Source of the DNA: Plasmopara viticola
Lineage: Eukaryota > Oomycota > Peronosporomycetes > Peronosporales > Peronosporaceae
Assembly (NCBI GenBank): GCA_001695595.3
Contig: MBPM02000079.1
Location: 124,001-188,000, forward strand
Length of the DNA: 64,000 nucleotides
Reading direction: 5' to 3'
Notes under the pieces: model-generated
The model's database searches: none
What the model was told of the DNA's origin: nothing
The model's input: the letters and a program-made list of their open reading frames with translations, nothing else
Shown here: positions 1 to 12,166 of the stretch, piece by piece
How the letters are laid out: every line of letters begins with the position of its first letter
Numbering within the stretch: the stretch's first letter is position 1
Program-made: the position numbers and the translations under genes

Positions 1-135
1 GGACAGAGGCAAATTCGACAAGACAATGTCGACAAAATCGACGAGTGGCAACCCACTCTTCAATCGCTTTTCCCGCTCGCGAAAGGCATTGGCAATAGTG
101 GAGAAGCCGGCACCTTTCAGGCGCAACACTATGTC
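1..135 (-). CDS. partial unknown protein, 5' end only
   Basis: An open minus-strand frame starts at an ATG at 133-135 and runs off the left edge. The 45 visible residues (MDIVLRLKGAGF... then ...REREKRLKSGLPLVDFVD) look like ordinary helical coding sequence with heptad-like leucine and valine spacing. The same frame stays open upstream to about 199 without another ATG, so the first exon could begin further right or be joined by an intron. The next gene to the right is on the same strand and ends at 244. I do not recognise the family. Confidence 0.35.
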
Positions 136-243
136 CATGGCTTGGACGACAAAATACAAGGGCAGTTGGCGTGGTCGTGCCGCCTTTTCGAGACCGTGTC
201 ATTGAGGAAACCCAAATTTAGGAACTTTCAAAATTGATTTTAT

Positions 244-1972
244 TTACAGACCTACGCCGGCATCCACACCGTGTTGGTTCCGGATCCTGCCACGCAAGCT
301 CGGGTGGCTCTTGGCATAGGAATACGAGCGTAGTGCCTTCATCTTGCGTGCAAAAAAGACGGTATCAAAGTAATATTGCTGCAGCGCTTTGTGCGCCCGT
401 TGCTCGCGCTCTTGTAGCGTGGAATTTTGCAAGACTGTCATGACCGTATCGCACACGTCGTCGTACTCAAACTTGCCGACGAGGCCCGAGATGTTGCGGA
501 GGGCAAACGGTCGATTGGAGACGCCCCCCATAAACTGCTCGCCGTACGAAATCACTCGTGCGTGGATGAGCGCCCCAGACGACGGGGTGATCAACTCGTT
601 CATTGGCGCGGCATTCGTCGTGATGATGAACGCATTGGCCGACCGGGCCTGGTTGATGTAGTGCCCGTAGCCTTCCATCATGCTTGGACACAAGAAGTAC
701 CGGCCTTGAGCAACGACGTGGCCAAACTCAGTGGCGGACAATCGCCCCGTGTGCAAATAGACGTTTGGACTCTTGGTCAGGCGTGGCCCGTAGTCGGAAA
801 ACGAGCCATTGTACAATTCCTGGTCCACGTAAAAGTCGAGGCGTGGCAAGTCCGGCTCTCTGAGCCAGCAGTCCAATACTTGGCGCGTGCCTTTTTGAAT
901 GCTCTTGCCTGCTGTATGGAGGAACGAGACGTTGGCAAACTGCTTTGGCGGCGCCGTAGGGCCTGGATTTGCAGCCAACTCTTTTTGGACCAAGAGGGCC
1001 AAGTTTGTCGTCGTGTGGCGCGTATACACGACACGCGTGTCTCGCGGATTGCCCTCCTGACGAAACCACTTGTTTAAATATCGCGCACAGAGCGCCGTTT
1101 TGCATAAAATGACATTTGCTCGCCAGTAGTGCCTTTCGTTTAGCTCATACATTTCAATATTTGGCATCAGGTACAATGGCTTCGTGCGCGGCCAATCTAG
1201 GGCATCGGGAACTCCCTCCCAATAGTGATTAAAAAAGAGCATGGGGGTATGAGGACATAAGTCATGGTACGTGATACTCCGGTTACGTTTCACGTCCTCA
1301 AACTTTACTTCGAGCACCCATCGAGGCAACATGCGGGACCCTAAAACTGTTGATGAGAATGTCAGTAAAAAGCCAAGAAGCAACTTTAGAATACGTGCTT
1401 GTCGTACATTTTGTATACGCTGCGGCATCTTCGCAATAGCCAAAATTGCGCAAATGATGCGGAAGAAAAAGTTCGACATCCGGACAAACGCGAAGTTTCT
1501 CGAGCAACATGGGGTCACTACGATTTACGATTTCACGTAGCTCTTCAACTCTGTCCTGTCCATTGTGTCCAAATGTCCACGGGATGACACTGTTCTTGTG
1601 CGTCACACACGCTCGATGGAGGGCGTTTTCGTGCAAGAGATCGCTCTCGTCAATGTAGTGACTCCAGTCCACCTCAAATATTTCTTCAGGATAGTAGGAA
1701 GCGTCATTCACAGAGGACTCATTCGAAGAAGCAAGAATTGGCGAAGCTTCTTCTGCTGCATTCAGCAATTGCTGGACTCGATCATCAGGTGTGACGTCTG
1801 ATTTTAAATACGCGACTTCAAAAAGAATGCCACACAGGGTTGCTATCAATACTGCACACAGAAGCAACTGCAACACTACGGGCGGTGCGGGGCGCGACTT
1901 TGCAGTGCTTGCTTCCTTTGTCGATTGCACGACCGAGGTGGTAAAGGCACTTCGTGACACATCAATCGACAT
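244..1972 (-). CDS. type II membrane glycosyltransferase-like protein, paralogue 1
   Basis: Two exons, 1972-1408 and 1346-244, join across a 61-bp intron (1347-1407; GTACGA donor, AACAG acceptor, phase 1) to give 555 aa. The start is the ATG at 1970-1972; the frame is open slightly upstream without ATG. A short cytoplasmic tail is followed by one membrane span (about residues 32-54), then a luminal domain. Near the C-terminus is the block EGYGHYINQARS, followed by a PMNELITP loop. This resembles the sugar-nucleotide region of GT-B fold, GT4-like glycosyltransferases, where an EX7E motif is usual; here the second position is Q. Several N-x-S/T sites fit a Golgi luminal enzyme. The intron position matches the two paralogues at 2302-3995 and 12167-13791. 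Donor and acceptor substrates are unknown. A catalytic role is inferred from the motif region only. Confidence 0.75.
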
Positions 1973-2301
1973 GTCCAACGTAGCTGCCCAGTAGAAAGAC
2001 CTTGATTGGCTGTATCACGAATATTCAGCTAACGGATTTTTAACTTACATGTAAATTACCGGGGCCTTACACGTGACAATTCTTGCGATATGGACCAGTC
2101 TGGACTATTACTTGCTCTTGAGGTATTCTCACAATGTGCTACAAATAACGGATCAAAGCAAAGGTTTCCGTGCATGTAACGTCCGCAAACGCAACATAGA
2201 CTGCCATGGCGTCAACATTAGCAACTTCCTACCACACTAATCTACATAAACCTAAGACAAAAGTTTTTGTCGTGTGCCAACAGTGTCCATTTTCCTCAAG
2301 T
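1973..2301. other. intergenic spacer between tandem paralogues
   Basis: 329 bp, AT-rich, between the start of paralogue 1 and the stop of paralogue 2. It must carry the paralogue 1 promoter and the paralogue 2 3' end. I see no ORF of interest and no clear element. Confidence 0.5.
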
Positions 2302-3995
2302 CTACGATCCAACGGTAGTAGAATTAAAATGCGTGGTCGTCATTGCATCATACTTAGAGCCATTCACGTCAATTCGGCCGTGCCGTAATCGGCTGGAAGG
2401 TCGATGGGAGCGTGCAAAACTGCGGAGCTCCTTCATTTTGTGCGCAAAAAAGACCGTGTCAAAGTAATACTGCTGCAGGGCCTTGTCCGCACGCTCGATG
2501 CGTGCTTCTACTGTCATGTTAAGCACGCTCTCCACGGCAGTGCACACTTTGTGGTGGGAAAAGTCGGCAAAATACCCCTCCACGCCTTTCAACGCGTACT
2601 TTTTGTGAGATATGCCGCTTAAAAACTGACTTTCGAGCGCCTTCTTTCTCGCCTTGAACACGACACCAGAATCCGACGTGATCAACTCGTTCATCGGCGC
2701 AACATCAGTGGTGACGATCAGTGCATGCGAGGATCGCGCCTGGTTGATGTAATGTCCGTAACCTTCGTGTTGACTTGGACACATGAAAAACGCTGCATCC
2801 GTAAAGAGTTTTCCAAAAGCAGCGGGTTCCAGTCGACCAGTATGAATAAAGACGTTGGAGCTGTTTTTGATGGACGCTTCGTACTTTGCTTTGAAAACAT
2901 CGTCATAGTAGTTTGGAGAAATGTACACATCCAATCGTGGTAACTCCTGTCGACTCAGCCAGCAATCCAAGACCTGTCGGGTTCCTTTACTCGCACTGTT
3001 GCCCACCGTGTGGACAAACGCCACGTTTGCAAAATTCTTGTTTGATTTTGTTGTCTCCATTTCGCTCGATGCCCATTGGCTCTTGGCTACTAATGCCAAG
3101 TTGGACGTCGTGTGGCGTGCGTACACGACTCTTGTTCCTCGTGGATTGCCCTCTTGTTCGTACCACTTGTTCACGTACTTGGCACACAATGCTGTTTTGC
3201 ACAGCACTACATCCGCTCGCCAGTAATGCTCACTCTCGAGTTCATACATTTCAATATTGGGCATCATGTAAACTGGTTTCAATGCTGGCCAGTCGGGAAG
3301 GTCAAGCAATCCGTCGGAATAGTGGTTAAAGATAATCACGGGTGTGTCGGGACATAGATCATGATAAGTGATGGAGTCGTCGCTAGCTCGAGTTGGGTCC
3401 AGCGCCCAATAAGGCAGCATCCTTGCCTTCAAGACTGTATACCAAATCGTTGTCAGTGCAAATGGTCAAACCAAAAGATGTCTCACAACCTACACTTTGT
3501 ATACGCCGCGGCGTCCTCGCAATACCCAAAGTTTCGTATTCCTTTGGGCAAGAAAATGTCGACATCGGGACACATTCGCAGGTCTTCAAGACGCTGCGGG
3601 TTGGACTTATTCACAAGTTGCATCCTATTCCAATCGTCAGTCTTCCCAGGGAGGCCAAACGTCCACGGGATGACACTCGTGACATACTGGACGCACGCCC
3701 GATGCAACGTCGCCTGATGAAGTATGTCACTCTCCTTGATGTGCTTGCTCCAATCGGTAGTGAATACAATGTCCGGGTAGAAAGCGTCCGAGCCGCTAAG
3801 CGAAGCATTGAGAGACGTCTCGGCGACAGCAGCGATTATAGACTTTATGTCCACATGTCCTTCTCGCATGGACACTAGCGATATTTCAAAAATCAGGGTA
3901 CACAAGACTAGAGCCACCAACATGCCTAGCATCACTTCCAACCACGTGTGGCGCATCAGGCCCACGCTTGCTGGGCGCTCGAATCGTACGGGCAT
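2302..3995 (-). CDS. type II membrane glycosyltransferase-like protein, paralogue 2
   Basis: Exons 3995-3494 and 3434-2302 join across a 59-bp intron (3435-3493; GTAGGT donor, ATACAG acceptor, phase 1), giving 544 aa. An upstream in-frame ATG (4079) would add 28 residues, but the ATG at 3993-3995 lines up with the start of the copy at 12167, so it is preferred. The layout is a short basic tail, a membrane span at about residues 20-42, and a luminal domain with the stem block TDWSKHIKESDILHQATLHR. The exon junction follows AAYTK, and the GT4-like block EGYGHYINQARS and the PMNELIT loop lie near the C-terminus. It is closer to the copy at 12167 than to paralogue 1, sharing long identical peptides such as ADKALQQYYFDTVFFAHKMK. 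It is probably a Golgi glycosyltransferase of unknown specificity. Confidence 0.8.
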
Positions 3996-4121
3996 GGAGG
4001 CCGCAAGATGACAATGAGTACCGGTTACAGCGTTGAGTACAAAAGACCGTGACGAGCCACGCACCAAGGTATGTAACAACCAGTTACCGGTAATGATAAC
4101 AGTACTAAAGGATGATGGGCA
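3996..4121. other. upstream region of paralogue 2
   Basis: Short AT-rich spacer between the paralogue 2 start and the left target-site duplication of the LINE. The LINE 3' end therefore sits about 140 bp upstream of this gene's start codon. No promoter motif is certain. Confidence 0.4.
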
Positions 4122-4133
4122 TATATGGTTGTA
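4122..4133. repeat. LINE target-site duplication, left copy
   Basis: tatatggttgta occurs here and exactly again at 5290-5301, bracketing the LINE. Exact 12-bp repeats at both ends show that the element boundaries are real. Confidence 0.8.
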
Positions 4134-4281
4134 ATGTAATGTATTACGTTATCGCGTTGCCAAGTTATGCACGTGCTAGGCTCAGTCTGGCTAGTCCACG
4201 GCATAGAGTGGTGTCCGCATACGTCGAGTCTCGTTCGGCGGGCAGTGCATCCAGCACCGAGGTCGTGAGGGTCTTCCATTT

Positions 4282-4936
4282 CTATCGGTCTTGTGCAAGG
4301 GTACGTACCACTTCGAGGTCTTGTGCTATCCGGAGTCGAGAGCCGGAGCCACGGGAAACAAGATTGTCGTCGAGTGTTGAGGGGAGCGTGGTGCGGGGAC
4401 GTCCGCGCCATTTTGCTGCGGTGGAGAAGAAGTAGGCACGCATCTGGAAGTTAGCTGGAATGTCGGGATTGCGGCGAAGTACATGGCCAAACAGGCGCCA
4501 GCGAGCTTGTGTCAGTCGTAGTTTCAGCGGCCGCTCATCACAGAGGTCGTAGAGTCTTGCATTCGAAATGTGTCGGGGGTAGCGATAGCCAAGAGCGTAG
4601 CGAAGCTGGCGGCGATGGAAACTCTCGAGGCCGTGGAGCTCTGACTTGGTAAGAGCCCAGGTGGCGCAGTTGTACAGCAGAATCGGTAGAACGTAGGTGT
4701 TGTACAATCGAATGCGGGTCTTGGGTGAGATGAGCGTGGGGCGGAGTTAGACGGACCAGAGGCGGTGGAGCGCGAGGGTGGCCAGGGACTTGCGTCGTGA
4801 TAGATCTTTAATATCGCCGAGGAGTGTTCCGAGCTTCTAAGTGTGGCGCCAGGTTTCTTCTCGGGATCGGGCTTGTCGAGTGGCGCCCGACGGGTTGCAG
4901 TGGCGGCGGATTTCGGTGACTTCGGTCTTGGCTTCG
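4282..4936 (-). pseudogene. LINE reverse transcriptase, C-terminal remnant
   Basis: Reading from 4936 down, the frame gives a peptide typical of the region after the RT catalytic core in non-LTR elements: RRKSLATLALHRLWSV, then RLYNTYVLPILLYNCATWAL, then FHRRQLRYALGYRYPRHI. It is broken by in-frame stops at 4837-4839 and 4747-4749. No catalytic residues remain, so it cannot encode an active enzyme. It belongs to the deleted LINE copy. Confidence 0.75.
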
Positions 4937-4948
4937 TTTTTTTTTTTT

Positions 4949-5104
4949 CAGGGTGAGAAGAAGGAAGTCATCAATGCGGTGCTCACCTCTATCGTAGATC
5001 TTGGTGTCTCGGAGGCCAAGGATATCGACGCGGTGGCGCCGGAGATCTTCGGAGAGTGTTTCGTGCTTCTTGCGCTTCGAACCTAGAGAATTCACATTAA
5101 AGGA
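4949..5104 (-). pseudogene. LINE endonuclease domain, N-terminal remnant
   Basis: The peptide FNVNSLGSKRKK..., then RRHRVDILGLRDTKIYD, matches the start of the endonuclease/exonuclease/phosphatase domain carried by LINE ORF2 proteins (the N-V-x-S-L strand and the ILGLxDTK metal-ligand strand; the usual E of QET/QDTK type is not present). It stops at the A-tract deletion junction, so the catalytic H and D residues are lost. Confidence 0.65.
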
Positions 5105-5289
5105 GCCAATCCGGATGCGGTTGGCGCGGTTAAGGGCGTGGAAGGGGGTTTGGCCTGGTGCGGGAGACCGTCGCGTCGAGGGTGAGACTCGTTAGAGACC
5201 TGCAGATGCCCGAGAGCACCTGCCCGAAGCGCGCGAGCATTTAGCCCCCGCGCTTGGAAGGAGGGCGTCACCCCAACCTTTTCCGAAAC

Positions 5290-5301
5290 TATATGGTTGT
5301 A
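5290..5301. repeat. LINE target-site duplication, right copy
   Basis: Exact repeat of 4122-4133. Confidence 0.8.
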
Positions 5302-8300
5302 GTAGAGCAAAAATAGTGATAAAATGATTATCTTTACACGACAAACTTTTGCACACATCGATTCCTTTCAAATCGGAAATCTTTACCGAGAGATCGTATA
5401 TCTATCTCCGCACCTCTTCAAGGTGCTAGGTGACCCAGTCACACTGATATTAAGCAGAGACCACTCGCAATAAATACTTCGCAAGCGAAATTTTGACTAG
5501 CGACAGAAGAGGTTTTTGATTTGGTCACAATCCACCTCGAGGCTGGAGCAGAGGAAATCTCTCGCAGAATTGGCGACGCCCATGTCGCCTTCGGCCACCA
5601 TACGCCAATGTAATCCACAGAACTGCTTAGGGTTTAAGAAATCACCCGCAATTGGGTAGGGTTCTAGACTTTTCCCCAAATACTATAATATGTAAACCGG
5701 TAAAAAGCAATAGGGCCACCATTCTTATATAGCTGTTTTAACGAACGGCCTTTACTTCATGTGATGGTCCAACACTTCCTCCTATATCAAAGCTAAATTA
5801 CATCCAATATAAAGTTGATAAGTGTACCTCATCAATCTTTGCACTAGCAATAAAACATACGCCAGCTACAGAGACTGCACATGTGCCGTGGGTGATGAAA
5901 TTTGATCAATTTGTTCGTGAAAGAGCCGTTCAGGCAAAAAAAGATTAATGGTTTTCAGCTACACCGCTAGGATGCGCACTATTTAAATTGTGGGCTTAAT
6001 GTCAGACTCACCGGCGAAAGAAGAGCAGGAAAGCCCGTAATTTTTTCTCAACCTGAAATGCTCTTTTAGTAATGTCGCCAAACTTGGCGACCGGGTGAAA
6101 GAAAAGATATATAACGGCGATAAATTTCGTCACATTTCTAGGATCAGTGGCCGTAGTCACTAGCGCAGTGTGCGAAAAGCTATTTGACTCGCCCGCCGCC
6201 GGTCTCTAATTCAAGTTGCCATTCCATTGCAAGCCTAGTTTTTTTTGCACAACAGGATCGACAAACGCTGCGAATAAATACGACTCGTGTGGTGCAAACT
6301 ATGGCGGCACCAAGCATTAAGCTCATTTGCTTTGCGTGCCGCGACTACAGCCTTCCCTGTATGTCACCTATAAACGTCACTTGATTTAAAAGAGTCCTTC
6401 TAGCACTACATTTACTATGCGTGCGCTTCATGTACCAAGTTCAATTTCCAAAAACAATATCACTTGGCTTTGTAAGATAGGGCGACCTGTATAGGACTTG
6501 AAATGTTTTTCAGAGCCGTCACTACCACCCTTTAGTATAAGAGCCTAATTCAAAGCGTTCAGAGTATCAGTGTTTAAATTCTACCCACCTTGTACGGAGA
6601 TATTGCGTCCGTGGGCTCAGAGTTAAACTTGCTTACATGGTGGCTCAACTTCGAGATGTCTCGGCTTCGACCATACTTTATCAAGCGCTAAGAGCCTGTA
6701 TTTAAACTGCAAAAAAATATATTCAACACGCAACCAATAAAGCTCGGTTTGCATTCGGAATGCCCGTTGCTTATCGTTTCAGATTGTAGCAGCTCGTGCC
6801 GGAGACGCTCTCACGAGCTCATGTGAAGCAGTATGATCACATCAATTCAGAGGTAGCTTCTATTGCTCATGGCAGCGCATCTTTTTGATTACGCACAACA
6901 CATTGAAATGCCGCAGACCTTAGCGATGAAGATACGCCGCTCTTGCATCGTCCTTGCACCAGACAAAAGCTTCTGTGCGACCAAATGTACGCACTTTAGG
7001 TTGCTCTCAGGTCCATCCATGGCAAGCAGGCCCCTGATATTTGGGAGCAACCACGGACCCTCGAAGAGAAATTGGCCATGTGGCCAATGGGCCATACACT
7101 CGTATCAAACGCCATGCGTTTTGGCGCGAGGTCTGGAGCAGTGTTGAAAAGTATCTTCCCTAGCAGTGAGCTCTAGGCTTGGTTGGACGCTCAAAACCAA
7201 CTCAAAGCCTTTTAACTTTGCGGGATTCAGCCTCATGGCCGTAATCTCGGCCGCCGTAGAGGCACTGCAACACCCTACCAGAACGGTCATGCGCAGGAAA
7301 TTCCTTCGTAAAAGCGCTGAAGAATTTGGGTTCCACAAAAATGTTTGACGCATATACATCGTTGTAAGTAGGTTAATGGCTTACGCGAATTAATGTCTTT
7401 CCAGGACCGTGACTGGCGCGATTGATGTTTTTCTTTTCTCGTAAAAAACCAAGCTTATACATTCCAGCAATTGTTTTATCGTAACAAGCAATGCTAGATC
7501 ACATTTAAGTTCCTTCTCTTGTGCTTATAGAGAAATCTCCAGTACATATCCTGATCGCATCCCTTGTCTTGTTAATCATATTCAGACTCTTTTGTGAGGT
7601 CCACAGAAATGTCCTTTCTATCGGTGTAGACATTTCTGTAAGTAAGGTGCTTTCGATTTCGAGACCCGAAGAGAAAAGATTTTTCATACTCTCTTTCATC
7701 TTATCGGTAAAGCTTTCGTGCTTTGAAGGATTGAAATAATTGCAAGGTGTCTCGTCCCGTCTACATAAAATAGTTTAAGGCCCGCATTGTTGAGTTTAAA
7801 ATCATCCACGAATAGCTAAACTTTCCACAGATGCGGCACCTCAGCGCGAGCTGATCCCTCTCGTCTAATTATATGTCTGTGGATGGACTCCTGTAGTCAT
7901 CGGCTAACGAATACGTAATAGCTGGAGTAGCAATTGTCGAAACGCAGCGGTAAGCCGCGTATTCCTATTGCTCCCAGAAAACCGTGAACTAATACCTGTT
8001 CTGTAAACAGCCTTGCTGTTTATACAGACTGGATAAGGTGTTCAAATACTCGTTCTGCTCTAGAGATACACAAACACACTGTGGCTGTGATGCAATCGAC
8101 TTTTCGCAGACAAGGACAGAGTCAAGACGTATGGATTTCAACCAGTTCGCCTACTTTGGCAGCTTTTGTAGAGAAGGCAATGCGTGAGCCTCGCGTAGAT
8201 ATAAGGTCTCCAAAAGGCTACAAAGACCGAAGAGTATAATTTCTCTCGGCTCAATTGCTGCTTATTGGACCATCATGTGCGCAGAAATGTATCGTACTTC

Positions 8301-11300
8301 AGGTCTTTGCCGTTCAAAACGATTTCTCAGATAAAATCTGTCGAATCCATTTTATTGGAAAGCCGTATTGATAGCAATGCAACAACGATCGCTGTAGAAG
8401 AACACTCAAATTTGGCATATATGTATGCGATGAAGAATTAATAATTTGCATTCGATTTTTATGCCCGGAAATCTGTTCGTCAATAAAGAATCAATTTGCT
8501 AAACACACAATTCGACCTGCGCGTAATCGCGTCGACAAGCAAATTCACGCCAGGCTTGAACTCAATTAAAACTATCTATCTCCTGATTCAAAACACCATA
8601 TTTGCATTCATTAGAGCAAGTGTGGAGTATCTATAGTCGTCCATCAAGATACATAGTCGGACTCGACCAAATTATTTCAAGAAAATGATGTCGGATGTAA
8701 CTGGTACAACCTCCAAGGCAAGATTTCTTGTCGTGAACAAATCGTCACCATCTAGCTGTTGTACTAAAGCGAAGTGGCTTTTTCAAGTCCGACCTCATAG
8801 TTGCGATATGGAGCAGCCGATGACATAGTCGGAAGCTTCAACGGCTTTCTCTCACCCGGCAAAGTCAAGACTGAGTCTGCTGTTTCCTTGCTGCTATTAT
8901 AGACTTTAGTGCTGCTCTCCCTGCACACCGCTTAATGATCTCTACCGAGCAAAAGGTTTTCAAGTTCCACATAGCAAGCACTGTACTTGTGCTGATAGTA
9001 AGTCAAGCCTAGTCACTTCCTCATACCCCTTTGGCAAAGTGGCGTAGACCAAACCGAGACGATTTTTACTTTATTCGGAAGTTGCATGCACCTCATGGCT
9101 TACACACCGGCCGCTGACTTAAATCTTTTCCAATGCAAGCACATAATTGTCAATTTTGGCTTAGAATTCATATTCATAAATTAGTTTGACAGCTCAACGG
9201 TTTCTGCAAAGGAATCCGCTTAAATAAAAAAATGTTGCTTGACAACAAGTTCAGGTGAATGTTGTACAGTGCACTGGCTTTGGTAAGCAGTTACTGCTGA
9301 AATCGAATGAGAAAGTCAAATGTACCTCACACGGCGGCTGATACATGTTAGGGAACTGATCAGTATTATAAAAGAGATTATCGAGCATCCCGGCGTAATG
9401 CGGTTGCTTCAATTATTACGAGCCTTTGCTCTGTCCATGATCTCATCGGCTCTAGAGGCTAGTTAAGGCCGTTAAAGACAATTTTTTTCAAGTCTTACGA
9501 GCCTTTTTCGCCGCTTCCTGTTAAGCATTTGGGCACAGACAGTCAGGACGAGGGAAGTGTTTTTAACTCCGACAACCTTCCACATATAGCTTTTGGGCGA
9601 AGAAGGCATCAGTGAAATCACATTGCTCGTTGCCTTATAATACAATTTTTGTGCTTGGTGTGAGTTCAACACGTGCTCAACTTTTCTTTCGAGGAAGCGT
9701 TTTTCGGTGGTCGGTTCTTGAATACCACATCTAAGTTTTTATTTAATAATGAGCAAAAGGGGGTACTGGGATACTTCAAGATCTTTGTGCCAAGGCACAT
9801 CGTACGCTGTGACCTGAGATACCTTTAAAGAATCCTCAAGGGTTTTTTTATTCTGTAATACACATTTTTCGAAACTATCCGGCTTTCATTCCAGCAGAAA
9901 ACTCAGTAGCTTTAAATTCTATGAGAATTAATAGCTTCACCATCTCGGGCAGTGCCTTCAGCTGGTGTGCTTTTACCGCGACATAATGATTAGATAGAAA
10001 ATCATATATTTCTGTATCCCGGAGCCGTACTAACCGCTCCTATCTGTAGTCCACAGTGACTTGCGGACCTATGTTCCTACTTGCAAAACTTTGTTGCCAG
10101 GTCTATGTCAGTTGCATGTCAAGCCATGATACGCACCGTGTACTGTGGATTTATGCTAATTGCTTGCGGAATTTTGTTTTGTGCGGTCGATGATGCTATG
10201 TTATTCACCTATTATATACATTTCGATGTTAGTGTCGTGCTGTTATTGGAACTTAGGTATCTATCAAGGAAGGTTTTGAATACGTCGTCACAGCTCCCAG
10301 CGGGAAAATAACATACCTATTAATCAGTTCGAGCATACGACCGTTTAGACTTCCCTTCGAGGGAGCGGTACGCATAGCATACAAAATCCAAATCCGTGTG
10401 GAGCAGGCTCGAGTGGCTGGCACCTAGACTTATCCATCGTTAGATCTGGAGCTCGCTTGCATCGTATAGAGCAAGTCCTGATCCCCACGAGCGCTAAGCA
10501 GATATTTGCGTGCCACATTGCGTGGATCAGAAGGCAATATTTATTGATGTCTTAGCGGATAGTTCATTACGCCCATCAGAAGACAAAGTTTTCTACACGT
10601 ACATCTGAAAGGTCTCGCATTCGATGCCGGATGTACACCATTTACGGCATGCAGCAAGTGCTGTGGCTTACAAATACAGCTATGTGGGCTACTTGCCACT
10701 GCTGCTCAAGCTAAGCGCCAAGCATGACAAAGTCGACATGCAGCGAAAACGGCTTCCTGCGATCATTGTACAGCCATCAACATGCTAGTACATGTCTCGA
10801 ACTCTTTGTTTTCGACGTCATCAAAGCCCATCTCTGACATTTATGTTCCTGGCTAAACTAGGTGCCAAATGGACCAAATTGCTCAAATGACTCAGGAACA
10901 GGTCTATGCTTGTGTCTCCTCGTATGATGCGTAAATAACTATGTTAAAAAGGAGTAATTGTTCCAGCGCGATTTACGGCTGTTATGCGTGAGCTACAAGC
11001 ATTGATGGCAAATATTGTCTCGATAGTATATAAGAGTATTGTGGATTTCCAAATAAGATCGCAGCCTAGGAACCGCAGCGTTGATCGTAAGACCGAGGGT
11101 ACAGAGCGCCTGAGAGGCCGGCCTGGAGCTCACTATGTAATATTGCAACTGCCCAACATTGTTAAAACATCTCGCACTATGTGCACGGCAGTCGATTCGA
11201 CTGTGAAGGTGCTATGGACATCAACAGCGGGTGTATGGGTACCAACACTCAACTTATTAATAGAAAAAAGGTGCGCACGTCAAGACTGGTAAAAAAGTGA

Positions 11301-12166
11301 ATTGAAGAGTTTAATAGACTGCACTTAAAAGATGTATTTATTCAATTTTCTATCTGATCATCTCTCTGTGGATCTTCTACCTTTGACACCAACATGTGGA
11401 CTTCTTACAACTGATACAGCGTTTGATACAACGGAACAGTGAGCGACGATTGCGTCGTTCTCAAAAATGCATAAAGACAAGTATTAGACCAAAGCCTAGG
11501 AGGAAAAGACTTTTCGATCCTCTCCCAGCAGCACTTTTTCTAGGTGCGATTGGTATTCTTGAGTACCTTAGCTAATTTTTATAGAGGATTGTAATGCTCG
11601 GAATCGCATAATTGGGTGCGAGCTCAACCATAGAAAGCTGGTTGGCCCTCAGTTGTAGTGCCTTTAGCTTACATGACACGCAGCGTAATACTTAGAAATC
11701 CCATTGTGACCGAAGACAGTGAACACGAGTTTACCGGAAAATCGCATACTTTCCTGTTCGCCTATTCTGTGCAAGGTGCTGTATGATCTTGTTAAACCCG
11801 TAGTCATCCTACGCCTACACGAATAGGCTGTCCATCTGAACCTAGCAAGGGCTTTGGGATAGCTACATCATCTGTCACGCACGCAATTCGCGCAACTCGG
11901 AAGATTGCTGACTCCTATAGCCATACTTAAGGTTTATACTTTTGAAAGACACAAAAAAGAACAACAACAAAAATTCCTGGATCCAAGATAAATATTTTAC
12001 GTGTTTTTGTCCCACACACAGCAGTCTTACACCAGTGGAATGCTTAGAGTAGCAATGCATGGGCAATCAGCGTGATTTAATTCGACCGCAAATCTACATG
12101 ATCAATAACTCACTCATGACACTGGTAATCATTTACGCATACCTATAATACCGATAGCACTTTGTA
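5302..12166. other. gene-poor AT-rich region
   Basis: About 6.9 kb with no open frame above roughly 100 codons and no recognisable domain. The short frames at 6863-7147, 7105-7359, 7505-7699 and 10984-11292 have no motif I can name and occur on both strands, as expected of decayed repeats. The last few hundred bases must include the promoter of the glycosyltransferase at 12167. Confidence 0.6.

Larger units (their letters stand above)
4134..5289 (-). mobile_element. internally deleted non-LTR (LINE) retrotransposon
   Basis: A minus-strand element of 1,156 bp lies between exact 12-bp target-site duplications. Its 5' end (right) begins GGAAAAGGTTGGGGTGACGC. Its 3' end (left) runs through CGCGATAACGTAATAC into a short AT tail. 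It keeps the start of an apurinic-like endonuclease domain and the C-terminal part of a reverse transcriptase ORF, joined at a 12-A tract (4937-4948). The endonuclease core and the RT palm, including any YxDD box, are missing. The same two ends recur in the shorter copy at 38881-39208. A full element would be several kb. Confidence 0.85.
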
